Shown here: one piece after another, positions 1 to 10,572 of the stretch
How the letters are laid out: every line of letters begins with the position of its first letter
How positions within the stretch are numbered: the stretch's first letter is position 1
Assembly (NCBI GenBank): GCA_000733355.1
Contig: JNVV01000053.1
Location: 62,001 to 126,000 of the forward strand
Length of the DNA: 64,000 bases
Direction of reading: 5' to 3'
Source of the DNA: Falciphora oryzae
Lineage: Eukaryota; Ascomycota; Sordariomycetes; Magnaporthales; Magnaporthaceae
Made by a program: the position numbers and the translations under genes
The notes under the pieces: generated by a model
Told to the model about the DNA's origin: nothing
What the model saw: only the letters and a program-made list of their open reading frames with translations
Database searches by the model: none

Positions 1-1252
1 AACAAAGCTTCTGCCGCCGCTGCTGGCGAAGACGGCGGTAGGAATCCCGGGGATGCCCAAGAAGCAGGAGAAAGAGGGTCGCCGCCCCTGAGACGTCACT
101 CGACGGGCGAGGTAGATGCCACAACTCCCAGGTTTAGTCACGGGGACCTGATAGATTTGGAGCCGGAGCCGTTGCCGGAGGTAGACCCGGAAACCCCCGA
201 CCTAGGGAGACCTAGGAGCCGCGAAGGCGAGGGCCGCGGCGAAGACCACGAGCACGGCAACGGCTTCCATCCGGAGAGCACGAGCCACACACACGGCGAT
301 ATGATCGGCGGCCCCGCCGCTACCGTGGTCGGCGACGATCGCGCGCTGACGGAAAGGCCGGCCGACCTGGATATCGAGGTGCACACGCCCGAGGTCTTCC
401 TTTTTGACTACGGCGTCGTGGTCATCTGGGGCATGTCGATCGCGCAGGAGCAGCGGTTCCTCAAGGAGATCGCCAAATTCGAGACGGAGAAGCTGGCGCC
501 CGAGGACGTCGAGACCGAGTACTTCAACTTCTACTACACGCGCGAGTATCAGCCCAGGATATACAATGACTTTATCACGCTACGCGACAAGAAGAATTAT
601 ATGACCAAGCTGGCCATCTCGCACGCGCTGGCCCAGAGCGTCAAGGTAAGGACAGCACGGAAATGCCTATGCCTTCCTCCTGTTCTCTTCCCCTTCCGGG
701 TCCATGTTCTGCTTCCTTCGTTCAGCGAGCTAACCACTACGTCCGTATAGACATCCCTGTTCGAGGAGCTCATCGCGTCCACCATTGACACGTGCAAGGA
801 TATACCGACACAAATTGCGCTTACGGGCAAGATCAACCTCAGCCGAACGCGTATCAACATGCAGATCGGCGAGCTCTTCATCCTGCGCATCAATATCCAC
901 CTGAATGGCTCCGTGCTCGACACCCCCGAGATTTTCTGGGTCGAACCACAGCTCGAGCCGCTCTACCAGGCCGTCCGCACCTACCTCGAGATGGACCAGC
1001 GTGTTGGCCTGCTGACCGAGCGCCTGGACGTTATTGCCGACCTCCTTGCTGTGCTAAAGGACCAGCTGAGCCACGGCCACGGCGAGAAGCTTGAGTGGAT
1101 CGGTATGTGGTGCTCTGTGTTTCCTGAAATGTGCGTGTTGAGAGTTATATGTGCTGACCTTTATGTTTGTATCAGTGATCGTGCTCATCGCCGCCGAGAT
1201 CCTGGTGGCCTTGATTAATATTGTTGTAGACTTGTATGCAGGCGTTGACTGA
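1..1252 (+). CDS. RMD1/DUF155 family protein with C-terminal membrane anchor (5' partial)
   Basis: Exons <1..645, 751..1102 and 1176..1252; the frame is open to the left window edge, so the start is missing. Introns are GTAAGG...TAG (branch GCTAAC) and GTATGT...CAG (branch GCTGAC), and all joins keep frame. An acidic, low-complexity N-terminal part precedes the DUF155 domain, which begins around VFLFDYGVVVIWG and continues through the conserved EQRFLKEI stretch. The last exon encodes a hydrophobic helix (IVLIAAEILVALINIVVDL) ending six residues before the stop, the single C-terminal membrane span usual for this family. Yeast members Rmd1 and Rmd8 were named for a meiotic nuclear division defect; the molecular role is poorly known. 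Family is clear; which paralogue it is cannot be decided here. Confidence 0.88.
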
Positions 1253-2079
1253 TATCAGTCGTGCATCTTCTCACTTATTCCATGTTATTATATCATGTCT
1301 CTTGTACCTCTTTGCCACTATTCCTTTTGTTTCTTTGCTTTTTATGCCTCCGCTGAAAGGTGTCGTCTTCCAGCCGGCTCCTCTTTCAGGCAGCTTCATC
1401 GTCATAATGCATTTGGTTTCGCGGGCCGTCTTTTCTTTCTTTCCTTTGCTGGGGCGTGTTCGATTGGCGCCCGAGGAGTTGAGGAATCTTTAAAGCGTTT
1501 TCTCTTTGCATGTTTTGCTTGCTGTGTTCCAGGTCCAGGGCCAAAAGAAGAGAATGGGATGGGTCCGGGCAGTGCGACGGGTGTGTCGCCTTCACAGCCA
1601 GCAGGAGTTGAGCCGTAGGATTAGTCTAGTTGTAAACAAGTACCCTCGATATACAATAGGCACATCTTTTTCTTGGCTGCTCCTTCGTCAACAAGCAAGC
1701 AAGTTCCAGGGATTCGTATGCGGCGGTGCATGCCTTTGGTACAAGCAATATTTCCCTCGTTTTCGCTCTCGCTGAATGACCCCCCAAACTAAAACACAGG
1801 TAGGTCCATCTCAAAAACCAGCCTTTCGCCCATAATAAATTCCTAATTGTTTTGAAGCGCCTGACTCCACCGCGCCCAGATATCCGCCCATTCAGTAGAA
1901 AAGAAAGAAACCAGACAAAGCCAAGAAACCACTGAATTCAAGCATTGCAAATGTGAAAGGGACACGGGTGAAGACAATAAAAAGTCAAAACTGAGGATTC
2001 TGAGGCCCCGGCGGTGGGCCACTAGACTAGAAGGTCCCTCAAAACTAATAGAGCTCCACCAATGAGAGACATGGTCGCC
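1253..2079. other. Intergenic, 3' flanks of convergent genes
   Basis: Both neighbouring genes end here. The stretch is T-rich after the RMD1-like stop and A-rich before the HMG gene, as expected of 3' UTRs. No coding signal or structured RNA recognised. Confidence 0.6.
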
Positions 2080-2247
2080 CTACTCCTTGTCCCTGGCGGC
2101 CTCCGCCTCGGGCTCCGTGTCGTAGTTTGTCATCTCGACGTCCTCGTCCTGCGTGGCGGCGGCCTGCGGCGTGTCGGCCGCGGGCTCGTCGGCGGGGCGC
2201 TCGACCTTGACGATGGGCACGGCCGACGAGGACGGGGCGCGCTCCGC

Positions 2248-2280
<33 letters not shown>

Positions 2281-3273
2281 CTTGCTCCTCTGTTGCTGCT
2301 GCTTCTTCTCGTACGCGTCCTTGTCCTTCTCGTACTTTGCGAGCTCCTTCTCGTACCGCGCCTGGAACTCGTCCCTGTCGGCGTCGGGCAGGTCCTTCCA
2401 GCGGCGCGCGAGCTCCTCGTCGATGCTGGCGGCGGCGTCCTTGGTCTTATCCGACGACTCGTCCTTGTCGGCGTCGTCGGCATCCATGTCGTCGGCGTCT
2501 TTCTCCTTCTGCTTCTTGTCGGCGTCCTTGTCGCCCTTGTCCTTGTCCTTGTCCGCCGCCGCCTTGTCGCCGGCCTCCTTGGCCTTGTCGGCCTCGAGCG
2601 AAGGGCGGATGTCGCGGCAGTAGAGCTCGAAGGCGGTGCTCGGCGCGCGGGGCGGGCCCTGGTGCTTGCCGTTGGCGCCCGCATTCCGCTGGCTCTGGGT
2701 GTCGGCGTTGGTGTGCGACAGGGCGTCCGAGGCGGCGGGCGATCCGCCGCCGAGGCCGCCGCCCGACGTCTGGCTGATGAAGGTGGATCCGGGGGCGCCG
2801 GCGGGGTCGCCGCCTGGGTTGGCCGACATCTTCCTGTGTCCTCGCTTCGTCCTTAGGGGTTTCTCCTTGGGCTGGAGGAGGAGCATTGTCAGCTTTCACT
2901 CCAAGGGGCAGTAGTAGGTGATGGGCTGTTGGTCTGTCCAGAATAAGGGACACGATCAAGGGACAATCGGGAGTGTGTGTGAACCGACCGTTGGAGGAGG
3001 GCTAGGGCTGCCGTCAGAGTCCTCGACGTTTGTGCTTATCCGCTTGGAGAGCTGCTCAAGGAGGAACGCGCGCTCGATGCGCATCTTCTCGGCCTGGCGG
3101 TTCAGACGGGCCAGGCGCAGACGCGAGGCCTCGTTGGCCTCCTCGACCTCGGCGGTTCGCTGTTTGAGCTGGATGCACTTGCGCCGGTACGCCTCCTCGA
3201 CCGAAGGCGGGAGTGCCGGCGTTGCTGCGCTGGCTGCGCCGTTGGGAGGGGAGTCGTCAGTGTGCGAGCCCAT
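2080..3273 (-). CDS. HMG-box protein with N-terminal INO80-type coiled coil (Nhp10-like)
   Basis: Two exons, 3273..2989 and 2871..2080, give 358 residues. The intron has an unusual GTCGGT donor, branch GCTGAC and a CAG acceptor; joining at phase 0 gives a basic linker (PKEKPLRTKRGHRK). I chose the ATG at 3273 (context CAAAATGGG) over an in-frame ATG ten codons upstream in poor context. Residues about 23-79 form a basic coiled coil of the kind in fungal Nhp10-like and animal INO80F/TFPT subunits. An HMG box follows, but its first helix (about 172-186) is separated from helices 2 and 3 (about 244-285) by some 55 Asp/Lys-rich residues. A run of nine Asp (about 294-302) and an acidic tail end the protein. 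Probable role: DNA-binding subunit of the INO80 remodeller. The HMG box is confident; the complex assignment is inference. Confidence 0.8.
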
Positions 3274-4041
3274 TTTGATGTGAGATGCAAGCTGGTGATG
3301 CATGAATTGAGAGTCGGGCTATTGACAAGAAAAAAAAAAAATCTAAAAGATAAAGTAGAAAAAGTGCTGGCGTTTGAGTTCAAAGGCGGAATTGGAGCGC
3401 GACGACGAGCACAAGCAGTTGGGAATGGAATCAAATCGGAAGAATTGCTCGAGGCTAGTGCATGGGTTGATGCTTACAGGGAGCCATTGCGCTAGCGGAT
3501 ATGGGCTTTATTGTGGCCGAGATTGGAAAGGGCCAAGATAGCGTCGCGGTGACGCTTGGGGGACTCGATTGACGACGGGCAGTGTGGTTGTCCAAGGGAA
3601 CGCGGCGCGCAAATCAGCAGTTCATCGCAGCTGCACGAGCCATTCGGAACCACACGCTGATCATGTCGAGAGCTCGAGAAGCAAGCGCGGTTCTGGTAAA
3701 TGTGGAGGCGGACGTGTGGTCTGGTGGATCCCGGTTCGGTGAGGCTGCAGCAGCGGGTACCTAGCACAGGTGGCCCTGGCAGGCCCAGCCCGCCTGAAGC
3801 CTGGCCTCCCCTCCATCGCCCAGGCACCCACCACATACCGCTGGGCAGTCAAAATTGCTGGCAGCGACGCCTGCAATTGGCTGCCGCGTTCTGTTACCCA
3901 CCCCCAAGGCTGCTGCTGCTGCGATTTGCTCACGCCTCCCAGAACTTTTTGGGAGGGGCCGGAGCTACCGCCACTTGAATCACCACCATCCGCGGGCCAA
4001 ACTCGTGCTTTGGGATATTTCCACACACCAGACACGCCGCC
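3274..4041. promoter_or_regulatory. Divergent promoter interval of the HMG-box gene and CCT8
   Basis: The two start codons face away from each other across 768 bp, so both promoters lie here. A 13-base A tract is present near 3329. I could not pick out convincing TATA or factor sites. Confidence 0.5.
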
Positions 4042-5966
4042 ATGTCGTTAAACATCCCAAGCGCCCCGAACGCGGGCCTGTTCAAGGGCGGTTACAACAA
4101 GTAAGCCAGCTGCTGCCCTGGGCAGAAACAGAAAACCCAGAGCTGCGCTACCCCCACCTTCACCTTGCGCTTGGAGCCGGGGCATCAGGACGCATCACTC
4201 GGTCAGGCACTGACGCTTTTGCCCACCACCACCAGCTACGACTCTGAAGATGGCGCCGTACTCCGCAATATCGAGGCCTGCCGGGCCATCTCGACGACGG
4301 TCCAGACCTCGCTCGGCCCCTACGGCCGCAACAAGATCGTCATCAACCACCTGCAGAAGATGATCCTGACCTCGGACGCCGCCACCATCCTGCGCGAGCT
4401 CGACGTTGTCCACCCGGCCGCCAAGCTCCTCGTCATGGCCAGCCAGCAGCAGGACGCCGAGATGGGCGATGCTACCAACCTGGTCATCGTCCTGGCCGGC
4501 GAGCTGCTGCGCAAGGCCGAGGATCTGCTGCGCATGGGCCTCAAGACGGCCGACATCGTCACGGGCTACGAGCGCGCCCAGACCTTTGCCCTCGAGGCCC
4601 TCGAGGAGCTGGTTGTCGACAAGGTCGAGGACCTGCGCAACGAGGAGGAGCTCAGCAAAGCCCTGCGCACCGTCATCGCCAGCAAACAGAACGGCAACGA
4701 GGACTTCCTGGCCGACCTCGTCGCCGAGGCCGTGCTTGCCGTCCTGCCCAAGAACCCCGCCAACTTCAACGTTGACAACGTGCGTGTCGTCAAGATCATG
4801 GGCGGCAGCCTGGACCAGAGCAAGGTCGTCAAGGGTATGGTCTTTGCCAAAGAGCCGGATGGATCTGTCAAGAAGGCTTCCAAGGCCAAGGTCGGCGTCT
4901 TCACGTGCCCCATCGACATCAGCCAGACCGAGACCAAGGGGACGGTGCTGCTCAAGAACGCCAAGGAGATGCTCGACTTCAGCAAGGGCGAGGAGGAGCA
5001 GCTCGAGGCCGCCATCAAGGAGCTGCACGACGTCGGCCTGCGCGTTGTCATCGCCGGCTCTACCGTTGGCGATCTGGCCATGCACTACCTCAACCGCTAC
5101 GGCATCCTGGTCATCAAGATTCTGAGCAAGTTCGAGCTTCGCCGTGTTTGCCGCGTCGTTGGCGCCACCCCCCTTGCCCGCCTCGGTGCTCCCATGCCCG
5201 ACGAGACGGGCTCCGTGGACGTGGTCGAGACGGTCGAGATCGGCGGCGACCGCGTCACCGTGTTCCGCCAGGAGGACGAGGCCACCAGGACGGCGACCCT
5301 GGTCCTGCGCGGCGCTACCCAGAACCACCTGGACGACGTCGAGCGCGCTGTCGACGACGGCGTCAACGTCGTCAAGGCCATCACCAAGGACCCCCGCCTC
5401 GTCCCAGGTGCTGGCTGTACCGAGATTCAGCTGGTCGAGCGCCTGCAGGCCTTCGGTGACAAGACGGCCGGTCTGTCGCAGTACTCGATCAAGAAGTTTG
5501 GTGAGGCCTTTGAGGTTATCCCCAGGACAATCGCTGAGAGTGCCGGTCTGGACGCCACCGAGGTGCTCAGTAGGCTCTATGCGGCCGCGCACAAGAAGGA
5601 GAAGTGGACGACGGGCGTTGATATCGAGGTAAGTCTCTCTCCACCATCTTTGAAAGCCAGAGTGACCGACATGAGCTAACGAGCAACAGAACGAAGACGA
5701 GACCGGGACTCTGGATGCCAAGGAGAATGGCATTTTGGACCTGCTCGTAGCGAAGCAATGGGCTATCAAGCTCGCCACCGAGGCCGCGCGGACAATTCTT
5801 TCTGTAGACCAGATCATCGTCGCAAGACAAGCCGGCGGCCCGAAGCCGCCAGGACCTAACCCGGTAAGTGCATCGCCAGTGCTATGAACCCCCCTCCCGT
5901 CAGGCCTGAGCGGCAAATTTGCTAACACATAGTTGTCGTGGCATGAAGAACTGGGATGAGGACTAA
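4042..5966 (+). CDS. CCT8: T-complex protein 1 subunit theta (CCT8)
   Basis: Exons 4042..4100, 4236..5628, 5690..5863 and 5949..5966 give 547 residues, the usual size. CCT8 is one of eight subunits of the cytosolic TRiC/CCT chaperonin, which folds actin, tubulin and WD proteins with ATP. Visible group II chaperonin motifs: LGPYGRNK (residues 46-53), DAATILREL (67-75), the nucleotide-site motif GDATN (97-101; GDGTT is canonical) and GAGCTEIQL near the C-terminus. The short last exon restores the family ending NPNWDED; its acceptor is the AAG at 5946-5948, because the nearer TAG follows the branch CTAAC too closely. Fungal and animal CCT8 are known as weak ATP-site subunits, which fits the Gly-to-Ala change in GDAT, though whether this is typical of the fungal family was not checked. 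Confidence 0.97.
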
Positions 5967-6393
5967 ATTTTGGGGAGAAGTGACGCATAACGAGGATGTA
6001 GAGGCGCTTGGGTTTAATTTTGATATCCCACACCCCCGTGGGATCGTGGATCAGGATTTCAGGGGCCTCTAGACAAAATACATGTTGCCAAGGCTGTGTG
6101 CGTCCTGTGTTTTGATAAGTCGCCCGGTGGCTAGAATGGTGTAAAATGTGTGTCCGTTTTGGTGATGGCTGCCTGCCTGCTTAAATTTGGGTGAAAAGGG
6201 GCACGGGCGGCTGTTTTCACGGCAAAAATTGTTGCTTGAGACCCACGGACTACCAAAATCCGACACAGCCTTCGACATGAGAAGTCTACGGCCCCAGGGA
6301 GTTGGGGCGCCACTGATCTTGGAAGATACTTCGTTATTAGATCAATAAAATCCCACCTCAAGCCTACCTTTGGCACATTACTTCTAGATGTCC
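5967..6393. other. Intergenic, convergent 3' flanks
   Basis: Lies between the CCT8 stop and the stop of the opposing transporter gene. No coding signal seen. Confidence 0.5.
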
Positions 6394-8478
6394 TCACAGT
6401 TGACGCAGCTTTTCCGGGTGGTCAGATGGGCTGGCTTTGGAATCCAACTCAGGCCCCGGCGTCACGTTCGCCCCTGACCCCTGACCGACCGCCTCCTCGC
6501 CAACCCCGCCGCTCGCAGCCCTCTTCTCGTCGGCGCCGACCCGGCCGCCTATGACGCGGCCCTTGACGTGCTGCTCGGCCTCGTCCAGCCTGATGTTCCG
6601 CATGAGCAGCGACAACAGCACGATGGGCACGCATATGCACACGGCCACGGTCAGCAGGCGCGTCATGCCCTGCTGGTACGCCTGCTGGACCGCCCTCCTC
6701 TCGGGGCTGCCCCACTCGAGCGTCATGGCCGTGACGTGGCTCGAGTAGATGGCGGTCGCGTTGCCCTTGCTGGCCTCGGGGAGCAGGTCCTCCAGCACCG
6801 CCGGCACGATCCCGGACCAGACGGCGCCCGAGATGGCCGCCCCGACGGCGCCGCCGATCTCGACGAGGGTCAGGAACACGGCCGTGGCGGCCGCGACGGA
6901 CTGGTGCGACGACGCGGCCTGGACGCCCAGCTGGGCGGGCACGTTGAGCATGCCGCCGCCGACGCCGACGCAGATCTGGGTGCCGACAAGCTGCGGGACC
7001 GTGGTGTCGATGCTGCGGTAGCGGATCATGAGGCCGACGCCGGTCAGGTAGAGGAGCGCGCCGGCGGTGACGAAGTACTTGTAGTGCCGCGTGTACCGGA
7101 TCGCGACCGAGACGAGGATCGAGGTCACGGTCGAGGTGAAGCTGAAGGTCTGGGAGATGCGGCCCGCCGCGGGGATGTCGATGCCCTGCACGACGAGGAG
7201 GTAGGAGTAGAAGTAGGGCTGGTGGGACATGTAGAAAACCACTGTTTTTTGCTGTTAGTAAATCCTGAGGGCTGCCAGCTATTCCCTCAGGGGGGTGGTA
7301 GTACTGGGAAAAAAAAAAAAAAAAAAAAAAACTCACTGAAGTAAAAGAAACCAATCAGGCAGCCCGCGCAAAAGGTCTTGGACTTGAGCAGCGTGAGCGG
7401 GATCAGCGGGTGCGGGCACACCCTGCTGCTCGCCTCCCAGAACGGAAACGCGACGAAGCAGACGACTCCAACAACCAGCATCGCGATGATGCTCGGGTTG
7501 CTGTAGCCGCCCTCCTGCTTGGTGGCGATGGTGAGCGGGATGAGGATTAGCGCAAAGGCGGCGCTGAGGAGCAGGATGCCGACAATGTCCAGCTCCTGCG
7601 CGAGCCCCAGCGCCGCGGCGCCGAGGTTCCCGGGCCCTCCACTGTCGTGTCTCTTCTCGATCAGGCCCATGCGCTTGGCCCTCCGCTGGTTGAGGAACAG
7701 GCTGACGGCAAAGGGCGTAAAGGCCACGGGCAGCACGACGGCCCAGATGGCGTACCCCCAGCGCCAGGACGCGGTCGCCAGCAGGCTGTTGACGATCTCG
7801 GGGCCGACCCAGACCGTGACGAGGAAAGGCACGTCGGGCAGAGACGAGAAGAGGGCACGCCAGAGCAGGTCGCTCGTGTCGGCAATAAAAATCTGCTGCA
7901 GGATCTGCGTGCCCGTGAAGCCCGCCGAGTAGAAGATCTGGGCCGAGGCGAACGAGTCGACGTTGCGGGACGTCGCCTGCTGCACGTAGCCGAGGACATA
8001 GAGCAAAATAGAAATGCTGAAGGCCTCGAGGCGGCCAAAGACGTCGCCGACCTTGGCCATGATGGGCTTGATGACGGCCATGACGACGCTCTGGACGACC
8101 AGCACGGTCGAGACGAGCGCGTGCGAGTTGAAGGAGCTCGTCGCGAAGACGGACATGGAGTACGACACCTGGCCCTCGAGGGAGGTGGCGAAGGCCATGA
8201 GGAAGATGCTGTCGGGGGGGAGAAGCATATTAATGGGGATCCTGTGCAGGGGCAATAGGGGGCACGACATACCCGATATACGCAACGATGAGGCCCCATT
8301 TGGACCATGTCATGGCCACGGCCTCGATGGCCCTGACACCATCTTGGGCCTCGTTCTGCAGCGAGCCCGCAGACTGCTGGAAGCCGGCATGGCTCGGCTT
8401 CTGCTGGTCTTCCGCGGCGGTCCTGGCCGCGCCTTTGTCGTCCTCTACAGAGGGACTCTCCTCGCCCGGTTGTGCCAT
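6394..8478 (-). CDS. MFS siderophore-iron transporter (Sit1/MirB-like)
   Basis: Exons 8478..8273, 8208..7337 and 7241..6394 join in frame to 641 residues. The start ATG at 8478 has context AAAAGATGGC. Intron 1 is GTATGT...CAG. Intron 2 is GTGAGT...CAG with branch ACTAAC and a long T run on the coding strand. After a hydrophilic N-terminus of about 60 residues come about 14 hydrophobic spans, with family sequences such as SLEGQVSYS near span 1, the TGTQILQQIFIADTSDL loop region, and NVPAQLGVQ in the second half; the tail is polar. SIT proteins sit in the plasma or vesicle membrane and import Fe(III)-siderophores by proton symport. The substrate cannot be told from sequence. A GATA-type iron-regulator site lies about 1.1 kb upstream (9561-9569). 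Confidence 0.9.
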
Positions 8479-9560
8479 CTTTTCTCCTTGGGGGCTATTT
8501 GCCCCGTCCACCTTTGAATGATGTCAAGATCAGAGCAAGGAATTCCTCGCGCGGCTCATGCGCCCGAGCCCGTCCTCGTGCGAACTTGAGTGCAGCCTCG
8601 TCCGGTATCAGGTGAAGCTTAAAACAGGCACTGAGACCTGTTGTTCCGGGCGCAGGGAAGCTTTTTTTCTTTTCTTTTTTTCGACACGGCCACACGCCCC
8701 AGTTGCTTCACACTGGATCGGTGCATGCAAAAAAAAGTATGGACGGGTTGTAGAGGTAAACTGTGAACCTCAGGTGGAGGCATGGTCGCCTTTTTATTCT
8801 AGAAAGAAAAACCCTGCATATGCAACCAACCAAAAAAAGAGGAGCCTGGCTGGCCAAGAGAAAAAGACCAATAACGGCTGGCGACATGGAGGTAATACGG
8901 GAAGGATCAGCAAATCAGGCCCTCGGTGAGGATGAGGTGGTGGTGGGGTCCGTCAGGTTGGTCCGAATACAACCAGGCCTCGTTCTGATGCGGGATAACA
9001 TGGATTTGATTCAGGTGGGAAAAAAAGGCAGCTGGAGGCCAAACAATTAGGCCGCCAGTCGCCCCGAGACCTGCATCAGGAGCCGCCGTTGCCGATATGG
9101 CGCAGCGTACATGCACATATACACTTAGCACCTTGTGAAGCCCTCAGGATTTTTTGCAAGGGGAGAGAGGTTCTGGGCGAGCGAAGAAGGATCGAAAGAT
9201 GAAAGTTTTCAGTCCTGCACGGTTGGGGTCAGGTCAGATCCGTCGCTCAACCGTCATCCCGTCGCTCGCCCACCCCCAAATGGATGCCGCGTCTTCCCGC
9301 CCCTGAGCCACTAAACGAGCGGCTCTCGGCCCTTCGTGCTTTTACGACGAGAGAATAAACCAAGAAAGGTAGTTACAGGACTTGATGACAAGCTGGGCCA
9401 TTCACTCCAGGCTGGCCGTGCGCTGGCTGCAGCAAGAGACCTCTTGGTCTGACCGAGCAGCGCAGAACCGACCCCACATCCCACTCCCATCCCGCGCTAG
9501 CGCATGCAGTCCGGACATGCCCGATCCTCCGGGCTGCGGCGCTGTCATTGGCTAGCGATC
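8479..9560. other. Upstream region of the siderophore transporter
   Basis: No coding sequence recognised. Presumed 5' UTR and promoter of the transporter. Confidence 0.45.
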
Positions 9561-9569
9561 ATCTGATAA
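9561..9569 (+). promoter_or_regulatory. Candidate SreA/Fep1-type GATA site
   Basis: The 9-mer ATCTGATAA matches ATCWGATAA, the extended GATA site known for fungal iron-sensing repressors (SreA, Sre, Fep1, Urbs1). A second GATAA lies at 9575-9579. The site is about 1,083 bp upstream of the transporter start. Siderophore transporter genes are classic targets of these repressors, so context supports the call. A single match could still be chance. Confidence 0.5.
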
Positions 9570-9868
9570 AATAAGATAATGTGTTCCTTTGGCGGACTCG
9601 AAGCCATTGGACAACGGCCAAGTCTAGGCGCCCACGCGGCCAGGCCTTACGGACCCCGCCGTCTGGCCTTGGATGCTGGAGGATTCAACTTATCCGCGGA
9701 CCTAAGAGGGAGGAGAGACATGTCACACGTCAAGAATATGCGAAAGAAATGGGCCACTGTCTTGAACAAGGAATCATCTTTCTTGGTTATAAAATCCCGC
9801 AACTATTCTCAAATACATCCCATCCACCCTAAAGACCCTCCTCTTTCCGTTAATGTACAAACATCCGC

Positions 9869-9900
<32 letters not shown>

Positions 9901-10572
9901 CTTCACCTCCGTCCTCCTCCACCTCTTCCATGAACATGCGAACTCGTAGGGCTCGTGTCGTGAAATGTACACTCTCAAAAAAAGACAGATCCACCTTCAT
10001 TTGCTGTACAAATGACAAACCCTCCCAATGGCGCTGCGACTTTTTTTTTGTTGCCATTTCGAAAACAAAGACAAAAAGCACAACCATAACCGCACCGACT
10101 GATATATAACCTGGACCGACCAACCGACCAAAACAGACTGGCCGAGGCCGAAAGAAACAAACGGATGGGGATATAGAAGTGCAAAACATGTAACACCAAA
10201 AATTCCAAAAGGGGTATGTGTGAAACCTCGCGGTTTGGTCTTTGAGGCGTGTAGGCAAAGCTATGCAGGGATGGCAACGGGGGAGACCGGGCCGTGAATG
10301 GACCGGTACAGGTGGAGCGTATACATGAAGGAAGCCAAGTGGTATCCAAACAATACAAAAAAAAATGTGGCAAAGGGGGTGTTAAAAGAGCATATGTCCA
10401 ACCAAAGATGTAGAAACAAAAAAAGAAGCAGCCAACCATAAATGCAGCAAACCGCAGCAACCGTTCATATCGGTATGGTACCGAAAACGTGTGTAAAATG
10501 AGTCGCCCCCAACCCAAATGTGAGGTGAGGTGGACATCCGGCCAAGTGCTGGCGGCAGAGGATATGCGTCGT
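9570..10572. other. Intergenic, including a (CTT)n tract
   Basis: Holds the 3' flank of the RING-PH-VWA gene and a CTT microsatellite. An open frame across the CTT repeat codes for low-complexity Ser and is not a credible gene. Confidence 0.5.
9871..9904. repeat. (CTT)n microsatellite
   Basis: About eleven uninterrupted CTT units. Confidence 0.95.

Noticed and set aside
9579..10109. Long + strand frame across the (CTT)n tract
   Set aside because: Its length comes from the Ser-coding microsatellite; no domain, no splice context and no start in good context.
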